Below, piece after piece: positions 21,961-34,151 of a stretch of 64,000 nucleotides of DNA. A model generated the notes under the pieces. The model ran no database searches and was not told the origin of the DNA. It worked only from the letters and a program-made list of their open reading frames with translations. The first letter of the stretch is position 1. Every line of letters starts with the position of its first letter. The position numbers and the translations under genes are program-made. Source of the stretch: Bretschneidera sinensis (lineage: Eukaryota > Streptophyta > Magnoliopsida > Brassicales > Akaniaceae); the NCBI GenBank assembly GCA_023935145.1, contig CM043698.1, forward strand, positions 146,933,625 through 146,997,624, given 5' to 3'.

Positions 21961-23574
21961 AGAGATAATGGAGTTTTCTAAGTAATCTATCTTAGTAATA
22001 TACTAAAGAAAATCTCTTTTGCCAATTTTTTTTTTTTCATTTTATCTCAAATTTACTTTTTTAAATCCCTTTAATATTTTTCACTTAAAATATCAATCTT
22101 CAGGGTGGGGCTTTGTTAGTCTTTTTAAAATAAAGAACTTTGGAGGGATTTTTGAACAACAAAAGGTTGAATATTTTTGGTTTAAGTTTATAAAAAACAT
22201 CTCAACACATGCGTAATTTTTAAAAATAAAAAATTGAGAGAGAGTTTTAAACAACGGTTGAATATTTCGTGCGTATATATGAATTAAATTCATAAAAGAA
22301 GATATATTAATACGCAAATACCTGCGCATTGAAATGCTAGTATAAATGAAAGGTTTACTTTTTCCCTCTAGGCCCATATACATCGTATGGTTCCGGCTTT
22401 TTTCCTTTCTTTAAGTGTTTTTTTTTTTTTTTAAAAATGAAGACCAAGTGGCACTCATATAATTTACCTAACCGTACATAATTTGGCTTAATATAAAGAG
22501 AGATTATTAAATGAAATATGTATCAATGTTAAATTGATCATAAATGCACTGCTATCAATAAAATTTTATATAAAGATAATATGTTTGTTGAGTGTCGTAA
22601 AAGAAATATGAATCGTCATATAAATCTGTAGTCCAATTTTGTATGGAGTAATGATTACTACTTACATACTCGTGCAATGCATGGTTTATTCTCATACTGA
22701 TTTTTATATATCGTAATATTTTTTAATATTTTAGATTTGTTATGTATTTTTTATTTATATTCGATGAATGGTACTTATAAATAGTAAGGTTTTAAGATTT
22801 TAAATATAAATGACGAAAGAGAAATATAACTACGTTAAACTAATAATAAAATACCATGAAAGCTGTTGAATTTCATAATTTTTCATATGCATTGCTATCA
22901 ACTTATAAGATTATTTACTTTGTTTTCATTTTGCTACCATTCAGACTTTGTTAAGTCATCAGTTTATCCTTTTTCCTCTTATACTACCATCATAATGTCA
23001 TCACTATCTCAAATTTCATAATTTCACGCCTACAAAAAAACTTAAAATAGTTAATACAAAAGATGTGTGATGCTAGCATAACAACTTGACTTCAACTATT
23101 AATCAGTAATTTCCAATCATCAAGTATCTTAGTCATAATAATAAATAAAAACCTGAATAATTAATTTTTATGTACTCAGATGAAAAGATTTTGAGTGTTT
23201 TAGTTAGGGGTGTTTTTGTCCTGTTCATTTTTTCAATAAATGAAGCTACGAACACAACCATTTTGGCTGTGGAAATAGTTGTGCAAATAGTTTAATACAT
23301 ATACAAAATATGTATGTTAAACATATTGTAATGTTTTTTTTTGTTGAGAATTTGTTCAAAAAACACACATGGAGATTAGGAAATGAAATAGTTATATATA
23401 TATAAAGGTGACTACACACATCAGCTTCAAAAGAGTACTCATTTCTCAATTTTTAGAACCGTATAATGATATTTATATTTAACTCTTATTCGACACATCT
23501 TTTTGAAACATGATGATGTCATTAGGAACAAGTAACCACAGTCTAGTTTCACAATAGGAGTTGCATGTAAAGAA
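21961..23574. other. Host paralogous block, no gene seen (copy C upstream part)
   Basis: AT-rich non-coding sequence matching 32200-33574 (copy D). A Helitron-like terminus (GCAAATACCTGCGCATTGAAATGCTAGT, described in pieces: short hairpin then CTAG before T) ends near 22342. Nothing coding is seen. Confidence 0.55.
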
Positions 23575-24141
23575 TAGCACTATCCTATCATAAATGTTAT
23601 GTGTATAATGTTAATGATACGTATAGGCAAGTGTTGATATGTTCTATGAGTCTAAACAACATATATACGCATCGTGTCGTATTCAATACTTTCTTCCAGT
23701 TTTTCCATTTTGAAGAAATAAAATATCTTCCTACACTAACTTTAGGTCCTAAACGGTAGGTAATTAATTAATCATCTCTCTTTTCTAATTATCCCTTGAT
23801 ATCTCTGAGTAGGATTCAATCTTCATCATATCTATTGCGTAACGAAAAATAACTTTATTAGTTGGAGAAACTGCAATAACAACTCTTCTCTATTTTCTTG
23901 AAAATTAAGAGGAAACAATTCACAATTTACGTACATACATTCTCTAATAAGCCACATGAACGAACTAATTTAGATTTTCTTTTTCCTTTCTTAATAAACT
24001 ACTGATTCAACTGTTAAGTTATTTGTATAAGGACACACTAAAAGCACCAACCATGAATTCAGACTTGGTTATTCAATTAGTAAATCACCCAAAACGAATA
24101 TTTTACTTTGTTTAGGTTGGGTAGTCCAATTTTTTTTCATA
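23575..24141. other. Host paralogous block, no gene (copy C); empty RLX site
   Basis: Diverged match to 11138-11700 and 35479-36040. At 23575-23590 the text AGCACTATCCTATCAT is the unoccupied target site of the RLX element. Confidence 0.6.
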
Positions 24142-24852
24142 TATATATATATATATAAAACCAGAACTCTTATTTGGTATCCACCCTTCAAAATATCCAA
24201 TAAACCTTACTTAAATATATAAATAAGGTTATGTATGTAACTCAATTTACTCTAACTCCCTACATCTTTCTCCCATGTTTTCCTCTCTTACTATCCCACT
24301 AATACTCTTCTTATCTCTCTTATCTTCAACCCATGTTGATTTTCTCTGTTCCTATTAATATTCTCCACATTTTCAATTGTTCTTATTTCTTTTTGGCGAT
24401 TCTAAAATGATTGTTCTTCTTCTTTTGGGGTTTCTTTGCCGGTTCAGTTTTCTAACCAAGAAAATGTGACTATTATGCTTGACATGTTTATAGGTAAAAA
24501 AAAATAATTGTTAGTATATTGTTTTATCACATAAAAGAACATATCAACACACGTGTAGCATGTGTTGAGAGTGTTGAGATGCTAGTATTAGTAAATCCAG
24601 AACCTCGATTTGGTGTCTACCCCTCAAAATGTCTCATAAACGCCAACTTAAATATATAAATCAAATGTTTAAATAATGTTGTATATGTACCTCAATTGAC
24701 TTCAACTCTCCACATTTTTATATCATTATCCCACTTAGACTTAACTTCTACACCCTCCTTATCTCTCTTATCTTCGTACCTATAAACATGCCAAACATTA
24801 GGTCATATAAAAGAATAGATTAACACACGCATAACATATGTTGATATGCTAG
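24142..24852 (+). mobile_element. Helitron-like insertion, two tandem related units
   Basis: About 710 bp absent from the paralogous copies A (11690) and D (36040). Unit 1 (about 24158-24585) and unit 2 (about 24594-24852) share their starts (CCAGAAC...ATTTGGT) and both end in a short palindromic stretch followed by GATGCTAG or TATGCTAG before T. A 3' hairpin plus CTAG, with a following T and no target duplication, is the Helitron pattern. No Rep/helicase coding is present. Confidence 0.5.
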
Positions 24853-26420
24853 TTTATCATAAACCATTTGCTTTCTTTCGTGAAGTTGGGAATAAATCAT
24901 TACATTTATATAGGTTTGCTCAGATTATTTACAAATTGTTTTTTTTTATATATATTTTCTCTCTTGATTGGCAATATATGTATATTTTTTATTTAAAAAT
25001 TGGCAATTAATTTAATTATCTCAAAAATGACAATGACATAATGAGCAGCATGATCCTCAACCCGTTCGAGAATAGAATGATGTGCCTGCATTACTGCTTA
25101 TAAAGTCTTATTGGTTGGTGGTTTTGCCCCACATACAAAATATAATAACTGATTTGATACAATATAATTTCACAATATTATCATATAATTCATTTAGAAT
25201 CTCATATATAGGTCATGTTGGTAACTGCTTTAAGCCAACTTAAAGTAAATTGGTCTAAATGAGTCCAGACTTTGAATTCATTTAAACCAACTTGCTTTAA
25301 GTTAATTTAAAGGAGTTACCAAACATGAACTTGGGCCAATTTAGACCAATTTGCTTTAAGTTGGATTAAAACATGTACCAAACATGACCATAATAACTAT
25401 AACAATCCACTTAAAGTTGAGAAATTCTTATTTATACTCATGTGCCATTAAAAAATATCTTGCAATTGTATTTTTCACTGTTGGATGACATGAGAAGACA
25501 AAAAATGTAAATGACTTTCTTTTCATTCAATGAAGGAAAATATTTTGTACTAATATCTTTTCCTGGCACATGACTAAGTAAGCTTTTTTCTTAAAGTGTG
25601 AGAAAATAACCAGTACTTCATTAATAAATGAGTAACCCACACACCAATAGTCAAAACTTTGAGATTGAATCATCTCTTGTAAAAATTGTTCAATAAAATA
25701 TGCAATACACATAAATTTTGATTGTAAAATGGTCCACACTAAATCCCAAAATTTAAGAAATCTAAATTCATATACAAAAGCAACGTATTGCATATTTTAT
25801 AGCTGATGAGTCAATCTCCTAAACCTAAGACCTTGTGATCTCAAGACTTCAACTTTAGTATGTTTATCACTTAACTAAAGCATCATTTGCTATTGAGAAA
25901 TTTTTTTGACTAATGCACTATTGAATGAGTATCACTTCAACACTTTGAATGACATGGTATTTATCCAGTGCTATTTAAAAATTTCTCTCAATTATTGGAA
26001 GGAATCTTGATCCATCTTTAATATATATCATTTGACATATTTTCCATCTTACAGTTTTTTTTTTTTTTTTTTTTTTCTATTTTTCATTGAAGAGATTAAT
26101 TATGATGATCTAGTGACATATTAATTTAAAGGCAAAACTTAGAAGGAGTTTCTTACATGAAGTCCATGGTTCTCTTAAAAAAACAATACTTATAGAAATA
26201 AAATTGAGATCGAACCACACAATTCAATAAAACTTATATAATAGATCAATTACACAAAATTTTCACGAAAAAAAAATATCACTTTAATGTATGATTTAAC
26301 CCATGTTTCATTAACGGTTTAAAACTTATCAAAAATTTTATGAAAAACTAGAGCTTAGATCATAGGTTAAAACTCATCAAAACAAGTTGATTTTTTTGTA
26401 AATGTAAAACTCATCAAAAC
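24853..26420. other. Host paralogous block, no gene (copy C) with MITE
   Basis: Partly matches 11710-12250, then diverges; the region corresponding to Ole e 1 exon 2 has not been found. Contains the MITE at 25211-25389 and a poly-T run near 26056. No coding region supported. Confidence 0.55.
25211..25389. mobile_element. MITE with long inverted termini
   Basis: 179 bp starting GGTCATGTTGGTAAC and ending TACCAAACATGACC, with inverted termini of roughly 50 bp (CCAACTTAAAG...AAATTGGTCTAAAT inside) and a 3-bp target duplication ATA (25208-25210, 25390-25392). Both paralogs (12105-12125, 36460-36475) keep the empty site CTCATATATAATA. A 3-bp duplication fits PIF/Harbinger or CACTA relatives; the superfamily is not settled. 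Confidence 0.8.
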
Positions 26421-26575
26421 AATTTGGTCTTAAACTTGACGCGGCATGGATTGCAGTAAACCTTTCCCGTAACAAGCACGAAGTTAGTTTCGTCCCCATT
26501 ATAGACGATGGTAACGAATGATGAGAAGGCCAGAGTAACAGCAATGAGGGCGGTTGCCGACAAAAACTTTGTCAT
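26421..26575 (-). pseudogene. Ole e 1-type gene C, exon 1 fragment
   Basis: Encodes MTKFLSATALIAVTLAFSSF and the GKVYCNPCRVKFKTKL stretch, then is cut at 26421 inside exon 1, before the 5' splice site. No intron or exon 2 follows. Upstream it keeps the TATA box at 26627-26634. More diverged from A and D than they are from each other. Confidence 0.85.
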
Positions 26576-26973
26576 CTTTATTAATATTCTCTTTGGGTTG
26601 AAGAATGTTGCATGCACTAAAAAAGTTATTTATAGAGGGAGAAATAGGAAAATATGAAATTAGTAGTTTTAAATATGTGGTTGCTATTAAATTTTTAATT
26701 TAAGGTTTGTAGATTGAGAGAGACTCACTCCTCAATCTTTAATTTCATTACTACCATTAATTTGAATGGAACAACAAGTTGTTTTTACCAAAAATAGCTA
26801 ACAAGAAAATAGAAGTAAAAATTATTGTAGAGAAGACAAGAAGACAGGTCTAGATTGAATACTCTGCTGGTGGAGTAGGCAACGACACTAATAGAGTGTT
26901 AGAGGAGGAGTAGGAGGGAGGTGATGCGCTACTAGTGAGGAGAGGGGGAGAAACTCGGGGAGAAAGTAGCTTT

Positions 26974-26988
26974 GGGGGGGGGGGGGGG
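26974..26988 (+). repeat. Poly-G tract (15 G)
   Basis: Homologous to the 16-G run at 21556-21571, in a purine-rich upstream segment of the Ole e 1 unit. Confidence 0.9.
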
Positions 26989-27066
26989 AGGAAGAGAGAG
27001 GAGAGGGCGCGACGACAGTATGTTTAAGGATTGTTTGCGGCAGTGTGGTGTGATTAGATTGGGAGG

Positions 27067-27717
27067 TAATGTAGGAGGATCCGAGTCAGATGATGCTGAG
27101 TTGTCAGATAGCACGTTGTTGGCACTGAGATACCTTGAGTTGGCAGATCAGCACAAAGATGGCAGGTAGTCGTGATCTTTTCCTATTTGGGGCAGGTTTG
27201 GGCGCGTTTCGGTATTTTGGCCATAACTTTTGCCACGGGTATCAGAACGGCACATATGACCCCAATTCGGAAAGCTCTTTTCGGATCGCACGTCGTGGCC
27301 ACCCAGCTGCGCTCCGTGCGCACCTTTTCCAAGGTCAAAATCCACTGTTTTCCCTTCCGAATCCCCATTTTTAGTTATTTTTTTCCTTTTATGGTAATAT
27401 TTCATTTATCGTTTAGGAAGTGATTCTGAACCCGATTTGGGGCAGATTTTTGGCAGATTACTTCTTTTATTATGCATTTCATTTTGGCATGATTATTGAG
27501 ATTTTGCTATTTTTGGTAAAATTCTAATAATGACGATTTTTAGCTATACAACCCGACTTGTGGGCTGATTTTTGGCATTTTTTTTTTGGGATTGCATAAT
27601 TTTGAATTGAACATCAGAGATGTTTCTCTGTGATTTTGGACGATTCTTTTGTGTTTTTCCCTGTGAATTATCTGTTGAAACAAGCCTGCAAAATAATTGT
27701 TATTCTGTCCGGCATCA
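27067..27717 (+). mobile_element. Solo LTR (TGATG...CATCA family, long form), 651 bp
   Basis: Starts TAATGTAGGAGGATCC and ends CTGTCCGGCATCA. Imperfect 5-bp target duplication GGAGG (27062-27066)/GGAAG (27718-27722); fragment B retains the empty site near 21636 (ATTGGAAGGGG). The first ~45 and last ~95 bp match the 463-bp elements at 7379 and 9630, while the middle is unrelated and longer. Short frames inside it are not genes. Confidence 0.8.
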
Positions 27718-28318
27718 GGAAGGGAGTAGTGTGGTTGTAACGATAGCAGAGAGAAGGCTGCTGGTGGCAGCAGCTTGAGGAGGGCTGGTTGTGACGGGTA
27801 GAAGGGTGGCATTTTCAGGTTCAAGTTGATCGGTTAATTCAATAAGAAATTATGCCGAAACCGTTGAATTCAATAGATATAGATACCGTTATGAATGAAT
27901 TTAATTGTGATAGGATATTTGGTAAATTTTGGTGTTGTATGTCATGCATCTTGCACATATATATAGGTTACAGTTTGATAATAAACATGATACAAATACA
28001 AACATGAGAGATATAAAGAGATAATGTAGTTTTCTAGGTAATTTATCTTAGTTATATACTAGAGATAATCTCCTTTGCCTTTTTTTCATTTAATTTTTAA
28101 TGTTTTTTTTTTAAATCCCTTCAATATTTTTCACTTAAAATATAAATCTTTAGGGTGGGGCTTTGTTAGTCTTTTTAAACGAAAGAACTTAGGAGAGATT
28201 TCGAACAAAAAAGGTTGAATATTACACGTTTATATTCTATAAGCTTTACTAGAATTCTTCAACCACTAGAAGTCATTTGTTAAAGACTCTATAAGCTTTA
28301 CTAGAGGTTGAATATCAT
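27718..28318. other. Host upstream block of copy C, no gene seen
   Basis: Continues the sequence interrupted by the solo LTR and matches 21640-22200. The last ~80 bp contain a direct repeat (CTATAAGCTTTACTAGA twice, 28248-28295) next to the copia fragment. Confidence 0.55.
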
Positions 28319-29750
28319 AAAAATATCCCCTAAATGGTCTTTGAGTCAAATTTACCCAAGTTAGTTTTATTGTTATTTAGGATAAAGCATTTACAACCAA
28401 AGGTGTGAAAATAAGATATATTAGGCTTTCTACCTTTCCATAATTCATATGGAGTTTTGTTAAGCATAGATTTAATTAAAACTCTAAATAAAACATAGCA
28501 AGAAGTATTTATTGCTTCCGGCCAAAAATATTTTGGCAAACTATTTTCACAAAACATTATTCTTGCAAAATCTTCTAGAACTCTATTTTTACTCTCAACA
28601 ACTCCATTTTGTTGAGAAGTTCTAGGTGTTGAAAAATTATAATCAATTCCATTTTCATCACAAAATTTTGAAAAGCTTTGGTTTTCAAATTCTTTTTCGT
28701 GATCACTTCTTATACTAGAAATAAAAATTCATTTTTCATTTTGAATCTTTTTACAAAAGTTCACAAATTCTTTGTAAGCTTCATCCTTGTAAGCAATAAA
28801 AATAACAAAGGTATATCTTGAATGACTATCAACAATAACAAGAGCATACTAATGGCCACCTAGACCTATGATACTTATTGGACCAAACAAATACATATGT
28901 AAAAGTTCTAATGGTCTAGTAATTGAGATTATATTTTTTTGATTTAAAAGAAATTCTAGTTTGTTTTCCCATTTGACAAGCATCACACACCTTGTCTTTT
29001 TCAAATTAGATTTTTGGAAGTCCAATGACTAAATCTTTTCTTGAAATGATTTTAAGCAAATCCATATTCACATGACCAAGTCTTCTATGCCATAGCCATG
29101 GGTTTTCACTAAATGTGGGAAAACATTTTTCATTTTCCGAATACAAAGATTTTAAATACTAATACATGATCAATGGTTGAAAAATCATTACCGACTTTTC
29201 CACGCCAGATGATCTTTATCTTTGTGTTATCTCCAATGGTGACATGTTCGCCATCCATTAAAGTTATCTCTTTGAATATGCTTTGATCACCGGTCATGTG
29301 CTTTAAGCATCCATTATCAAGGTACCAATAGTTACCATTTTCCTTGGTGTGAAGACATCTATATTACACAAGGTTACACAACTGCACTCTTAGGTACCCA
29401 AAATTTCTTGGGTTCTTTGGGGTTAGTTCTAGAAAATACAGTTCATTTAGGGACCCATACCTTCTTAACATTATAAGGTGCTATATAATTATAGACATGT
29501 TGATGATGCATAATTCTAGGATAATAGTTATTGAAATTTCTAAGATTTCTTAATTGTGCATGCCTATAATTCATTGGATAAGTATTCCTAGGATACGTGT
29601 TTCTATGATGAAAGTTATGAACATGCATGTTATTATTAGAAAATGTATGATGGTAGCTCCTATGATGTGCACTTGTGGTGTTAGCATACATATTATTTAT
29701 AGAATACACATGATGGTAATAGTTCCAACTTGAAAACCCCTCCTAAACAA
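28319..29750 (-). pseudogene. Ty1-copia polyprotein fragment (gag-protease-integrase part)
   Basis: Minus-strand translation in several frames gives a His/Asn-rich segment (29443-29709), a degenerate protease-region motif (SGCLKHMTGD-like, about 29290), integrase core sequence (TSQQNGVVE, about 28600) and the 75-codon piece 28330-28557 starting MFCENSLPKYFWPEAIN. This is the order of a Ty1-copia element. No LTR, reverse transcriptase or RNase H is seen next to it. Many frameshifts: an old truncated copy. Confidence 0.8.
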
Positions 29751-31224
29751 ATATTGAAAACAAGAATATGCATCATGCATAAAATAAAATATAAAAGAAA
29801 AAGGAAACGAAAGAAGAGACATGTTATTCAAGAAATGCTTCTAAAATGAACAACAATGTTCTTAAAGGAAAAACAAATTATGGTATCTGACAAATAAAGC
29901 ATAACGATAAGATTTCCATGCCTTGTCAAATATACCAAATGATAGAAAAAAAAAGTATGCATAAAATAAAAAAATTAAGCTAATATCGTCATCCTCAATA
30001 TTCACTATCTCAATGGGCAGCAACATCTTTCTAGAAGTAATCTCTGACACAGCAGTTTCAGAAAAAGTAAAAGGTCTGCATTTTACAACATGACACTTGC
30101 CACAAAGGCCTAAAGAAAATAAATAATGCAGCCAATAGATGAATAGCCCAGGCTTCTCTTCACAACCAATTAATCTGCGCCCCATAGATCAGGCTTTTCA
30201 GCAATTACAAAAATAATTTTAGCATGCCTTTTTAAAAAATATTAGAAAAATTACAAAGCACCAGAAATAGAGCCAGAAGAAAATATATCGGTTGCCATGA
30301 CATCTCCTATGCACTGGACAAGGAACTTACACACAATAGACAGGCATGTCTCTGATAAGAATCAAGCCGCGTACCACATTCCTGTCGTATAATTTAAAAA
30401 AAATGTAGGCCCTTTAATAGAAACCAAGCTAGGGTCTAGCACAGATTGACAATAAATTTTCTTGACAAAACTTGAATATAAGCATAGTCAACAAGGAGAC
30501 ATTTCCCTAGAACTGCAAGATTCAACAAAGAACAGCCTATTACTTTACACTAAACTTGATATGCATAGTAACATCGCAGACATACACCTAATAAGGTCTA
30601 GGATACAATTACATAAAGTTTAACTGACAATCGAGATGAAAACATTTCATTATTACTTCATTTTTTTAAAGTATTATTTCATTATTATTTCTAGAACACC
30701 TCAATACAATCACTCTTTGATAAGAATAAAAAAAATCTTTATTCTGTTCCTCCTTCTGAGTCCATGCCTTTCAGACTACAAAAAGTCAGCAAAATAAAAA
30801 GGAAAACAAAAGCAGTGTTGTAGCATGCAGCTACATTGCTTTCAATTTTAATTACTACCCAATAGTTTCCTGCATATGTAGAATTTTCATCATTGACCCT
30901 ATTTCTACACCACATGTTGCATGCTCCATTACTTTCAAGCAATAAGCTTAAATGCCAAAAAAAATCCAGCCCGCTAATTGGTTTTAGAAAAAACAGAAAA
31001 ACTTGAGACAAAAGAAACATCTCTTAGAGATAGTTATATGCTTCTTTTCAGGAACAGAAATAAAAATCATTTAGAAGCTCAGAGCAATAAGTTCCACAAA
31101 ATTATCATATTATGTTCCAAAAATAGTCTTCAAAGATAAATAAAATAAAATGGTTCTTATATTTCACACCAAACATATGATACAAGAAATAAACCTTATA
31201 TAATGGTGCAGTCAAGCAAAATAC
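29751..31224. other. No gene seen; probably intron 3 and flank of the UBC13-like fragment
   Basis: AT-rich sequence downstream (minus direction) of the exon 3 splice donor at 31223-31224. I looked for the next E2 exon (the catalytic-cysteine segment) and did not find it. Short minus frames here (29862-30185, 30739-31020) resemble nothing I know. Confidence 0.5.
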
Positions 31225-31934
31225 CTTCATACGGTGATTGTGTAGGACCAAGTATCATCACATTAAAATATCGCATATTTTCCTCTGATGGTGAAGCACT
31301 TATTCCCGGCGCTGTATCCACAGATCACAAATTAACAAAAACATTTATTTTTCTCAAACAATTTTTTTAACATGTTAAACACTCAAAAGAAAAAGAAAAA
31401 GAAAATACGCAACATCCAAGTCAAAGTAAACCAGTAACATGTAATAAATACATTTTCAGACGAATCACCTCAAGAATAACAGAATTAACCAACTATGAGC
31501 CTAAAAACTCCACATGAAAAATTGAGAATCAAGTACAAACCTGGTTCACTGAGGAGACGTTGAGTTTCCTGATAGATCACACAAATAACAAAGTTATCAA
31601 AACAATCACAACCGAGAAGATCGTTAACAATGAACAAATTAAAACAGGTAAAAGCCCACATGCTCCGTTAATTTCCAATAAAGATCTTCAAGCTTTAGGA
31701 ATTTCGTCAATTAACCCCTGCTTAGTCTATACAAGCTCATCACTTGGTAAATTAGGGGTAAAAGTTAAATTAAAACTGGGAACTAAAGATATTCTTTTCT
31801 ATTTTGTTCTGATTTTTCTCGGGAACCAAACAGGACAGGCGAACACGGAAAATTGTGATGGGGATCGAGAAAAAATAATATCGATAGAGAAAACGAACCT
31901 TGATGATTCTTCGAGGCAGATTACTGTTTGCCAT
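31225..31934 (-). pseudogene. Ubiquitin-conjugating enzyme E2, UBC13/UBC35-36 type, first three exons only
   Basis: Exon 1 31899-31934 (MANSNLPRRIIK), exon 2 31541-31568 (ETQRLLSEP), exon 3 31225-31311 ([20 protein letters not shown], then LGPTQSPYE). All junctions are GT-AG and phases agree, giving 50 residues of a protein normally about 153 long. This E2 type makes Lys63-linked ubiquitin chains with a UEV partner. The remaining exons with the catalytic Cys are not found before the copia fragment at 29750, so it is most likely a 5' gene fragment. The exons themselves show no lesion, so a long third intron with exons elsewhere cannot be excluded. Confidence 0.82.
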
Positions 31935-32066
31935 TGTTGAGGGAGATTGATGGAAGGGATCGCCTATTAGGGTTTTTGCGAGAGAGAGACGAGACGGAGA
32001 TCGCAGAGTAGAACTATCGAGGGCTCCGTTGGCGTACCTTGGCTGTTTATAAATGCCCGTACTCAA

Positions 32067-33574
32067 TGACTTTGACCACTTTTGCCTTTTTTTATCATTT
32101 AATCTTTAATCTTTAATTTTTTTATTTTTTATTTTTTATTTTTTAATATATAAATAATTAAAAAAAATCAAGATTTTATCTTAATTATAAACAACTAAAC
32201 GCAACATTAAGATTTTTTTACTTAAAATATCAATATTTAAGATGAGTTAATTAGTCTTTTTAAAAGAAAGAACTTAGAGAAAGATTTTCGAACAACGAAA
32301 TGTTGAATATTACAAGTTCATTGAAGTTCATAAAATTTCAAAATACGTGTAATAATTTTAAAAAAATACAAAAAAATTCTTGAGAGAATTTTTTTAATAA
32401 TGGTTTAATATAGGGCGTGTCTATGGATTAAATTCATAAAAGAAAATATATTAATACGCGCTACCTACACATTTAAATGCTAGTATAAATGAAAGATTTA
32501 CTTCTTCCCTTTATAGTTATTATTAAATGGTGTGATAAGTTTTGAGTTAATTTTGTAATGCTGAATCGATATTGAATTAATCATAAATGCACTACTATCA
32601 ATAAATTTTTTACATAAAGATAATATCATTGTTGAGTGTTGTAAATGAAACATGTATTGTCACGTAAATTTGTAGTTCAATTTTGTACAGAGTAATAATT
32701 ACTAGTTACATACTCGTGTAACGCATGGTTTGTTATCGTATTGATTTTAAGTTTGTATATATCATAATATTATTTAATATTTAATTTTTATATTTTAGAT
32801 TCATTATGTATTTTTTTATTTATATTTGATGAATGATACTTATAAATAGTAAGGTTTTAAGATTTTAATGTGTGAGCCTCTCCCATAAATGATGAAGAAG
32901 AAATATAAGCTAATAATAAAATACCATGAAAGCTGTTGAGTTTCATAATTTTTCATATGCATTGCTATCATCTCATAAAATTATTTACTTTGTTTTCATT
33001 TTGCTACCATTCAGACTTTGTTGAATAATCAATTTATCATTTTTTCCACCTATGCTACCATCATAATGTCATCACCGTATCAAATTTCATAATTTCATGC
33101 CAACAAAATAATAATAATAATAATTAATACAAAAGACTTGAATATGAAAATTTTATGTACTAAGTTGAAAAGATTTTGAGTGTTTTCGTTGGGGGTATTT
33201 TTGTCCCCATTCAAATTATTTTTTTTCAATAAATGAAGCTACATCCACAATCATTCTTGCTATGGAAATAGTCGTGCCCTTATGTTAATACATATACAAA
33301 ATAAGTATGTTAAACGTATTGTAATTTCATTTTTTTGAAAAATTGTTCAAGAAACACACGCATGGAGATTTGTACGGGGGAAATCAAATAGTTATACATA
33401 AGGGTTAATACATATGCCAGCTCCAAAAGAGTACCCAACTCCCAACTTTTGGAGTCGTGGAATGATGCTAATATTTAACTATCTTTAGACACTTCTTTCC
33501 GATATAGGGTGATGTCATTAGGAACAAGTAAATTCAAAATCTAGTTTTGCAATAGTTATATGTAAAGAGTAGCA
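32067..33574. other. Upstream of the UBC13-like fragment, then host paralogous block (copy D); no gene
   Basis: From about 32200 it matches 22130-23574. A Helitron-like end (ATTTAAATGCTAGT) lies near 32465-32485 at the position equivalent to 22330. No coding region supported. Confidence 0.55.
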
Positions 33575-33579
33575 GTATC

Positions 33580-34151
33580 TATTGGGATTTTCCCCTTAAA
33601 ATCTACGTACTCAAATTTTAGGCAAAAACACAATTACACCAATTAAACAGGCAAATAAAATAAAGAGCAAGAACACCAAGAATTAATATGGTTCGACAAC
33701 CTCTTGCCTACATCTACCAACAAATTAACTGCTTTATTAATCTTCAATTACAACTTTAGGAAGAACAAAGTTATCAAACTCTTACCCTAAAGTCACAATA
33801 CAACAAAAGCTCTCAACTTACCTCTCTCTACTTGACAACCCAAAACCCCAATACAGCCAAAACTCTCATCCTAACTCTAGTAGTAAACTCCTCTAATTTA
33901 CAATGTATATGAGAATTATGAGTGTGTTTCAAACTTTCTTTGGGACTCCCGTTATATAGATGAGATTTTCCTAATACTATTAGGAAAAGAACAACAACAA
34001 AGAAAACAACTTCAACTACTACTAGAACAAGCAATATCCAATAGGAAATTACTATCACTCATATTAGAACAAACAATTATAAAATAGGAAACCACTTTTT
34101 CCAAACCAATTAGAAGTCTTCCTTGTGGAGAATTGAGCCAAAATCCTAACA
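33580..34151 (-). repeat. 3' LTR of RLX-D
   Basis: Starts TATTGGGATTTT (ancestral TG now TA) and ends CCTAACA, adjacent to the polypurine tract. Confidence 0.75.

Noticed and set aside
27135..27423. Overlapping short frames on both strands
   Set aside because: They lie inside the 651-bp solo LTR and have no retrotransposon or host domain.
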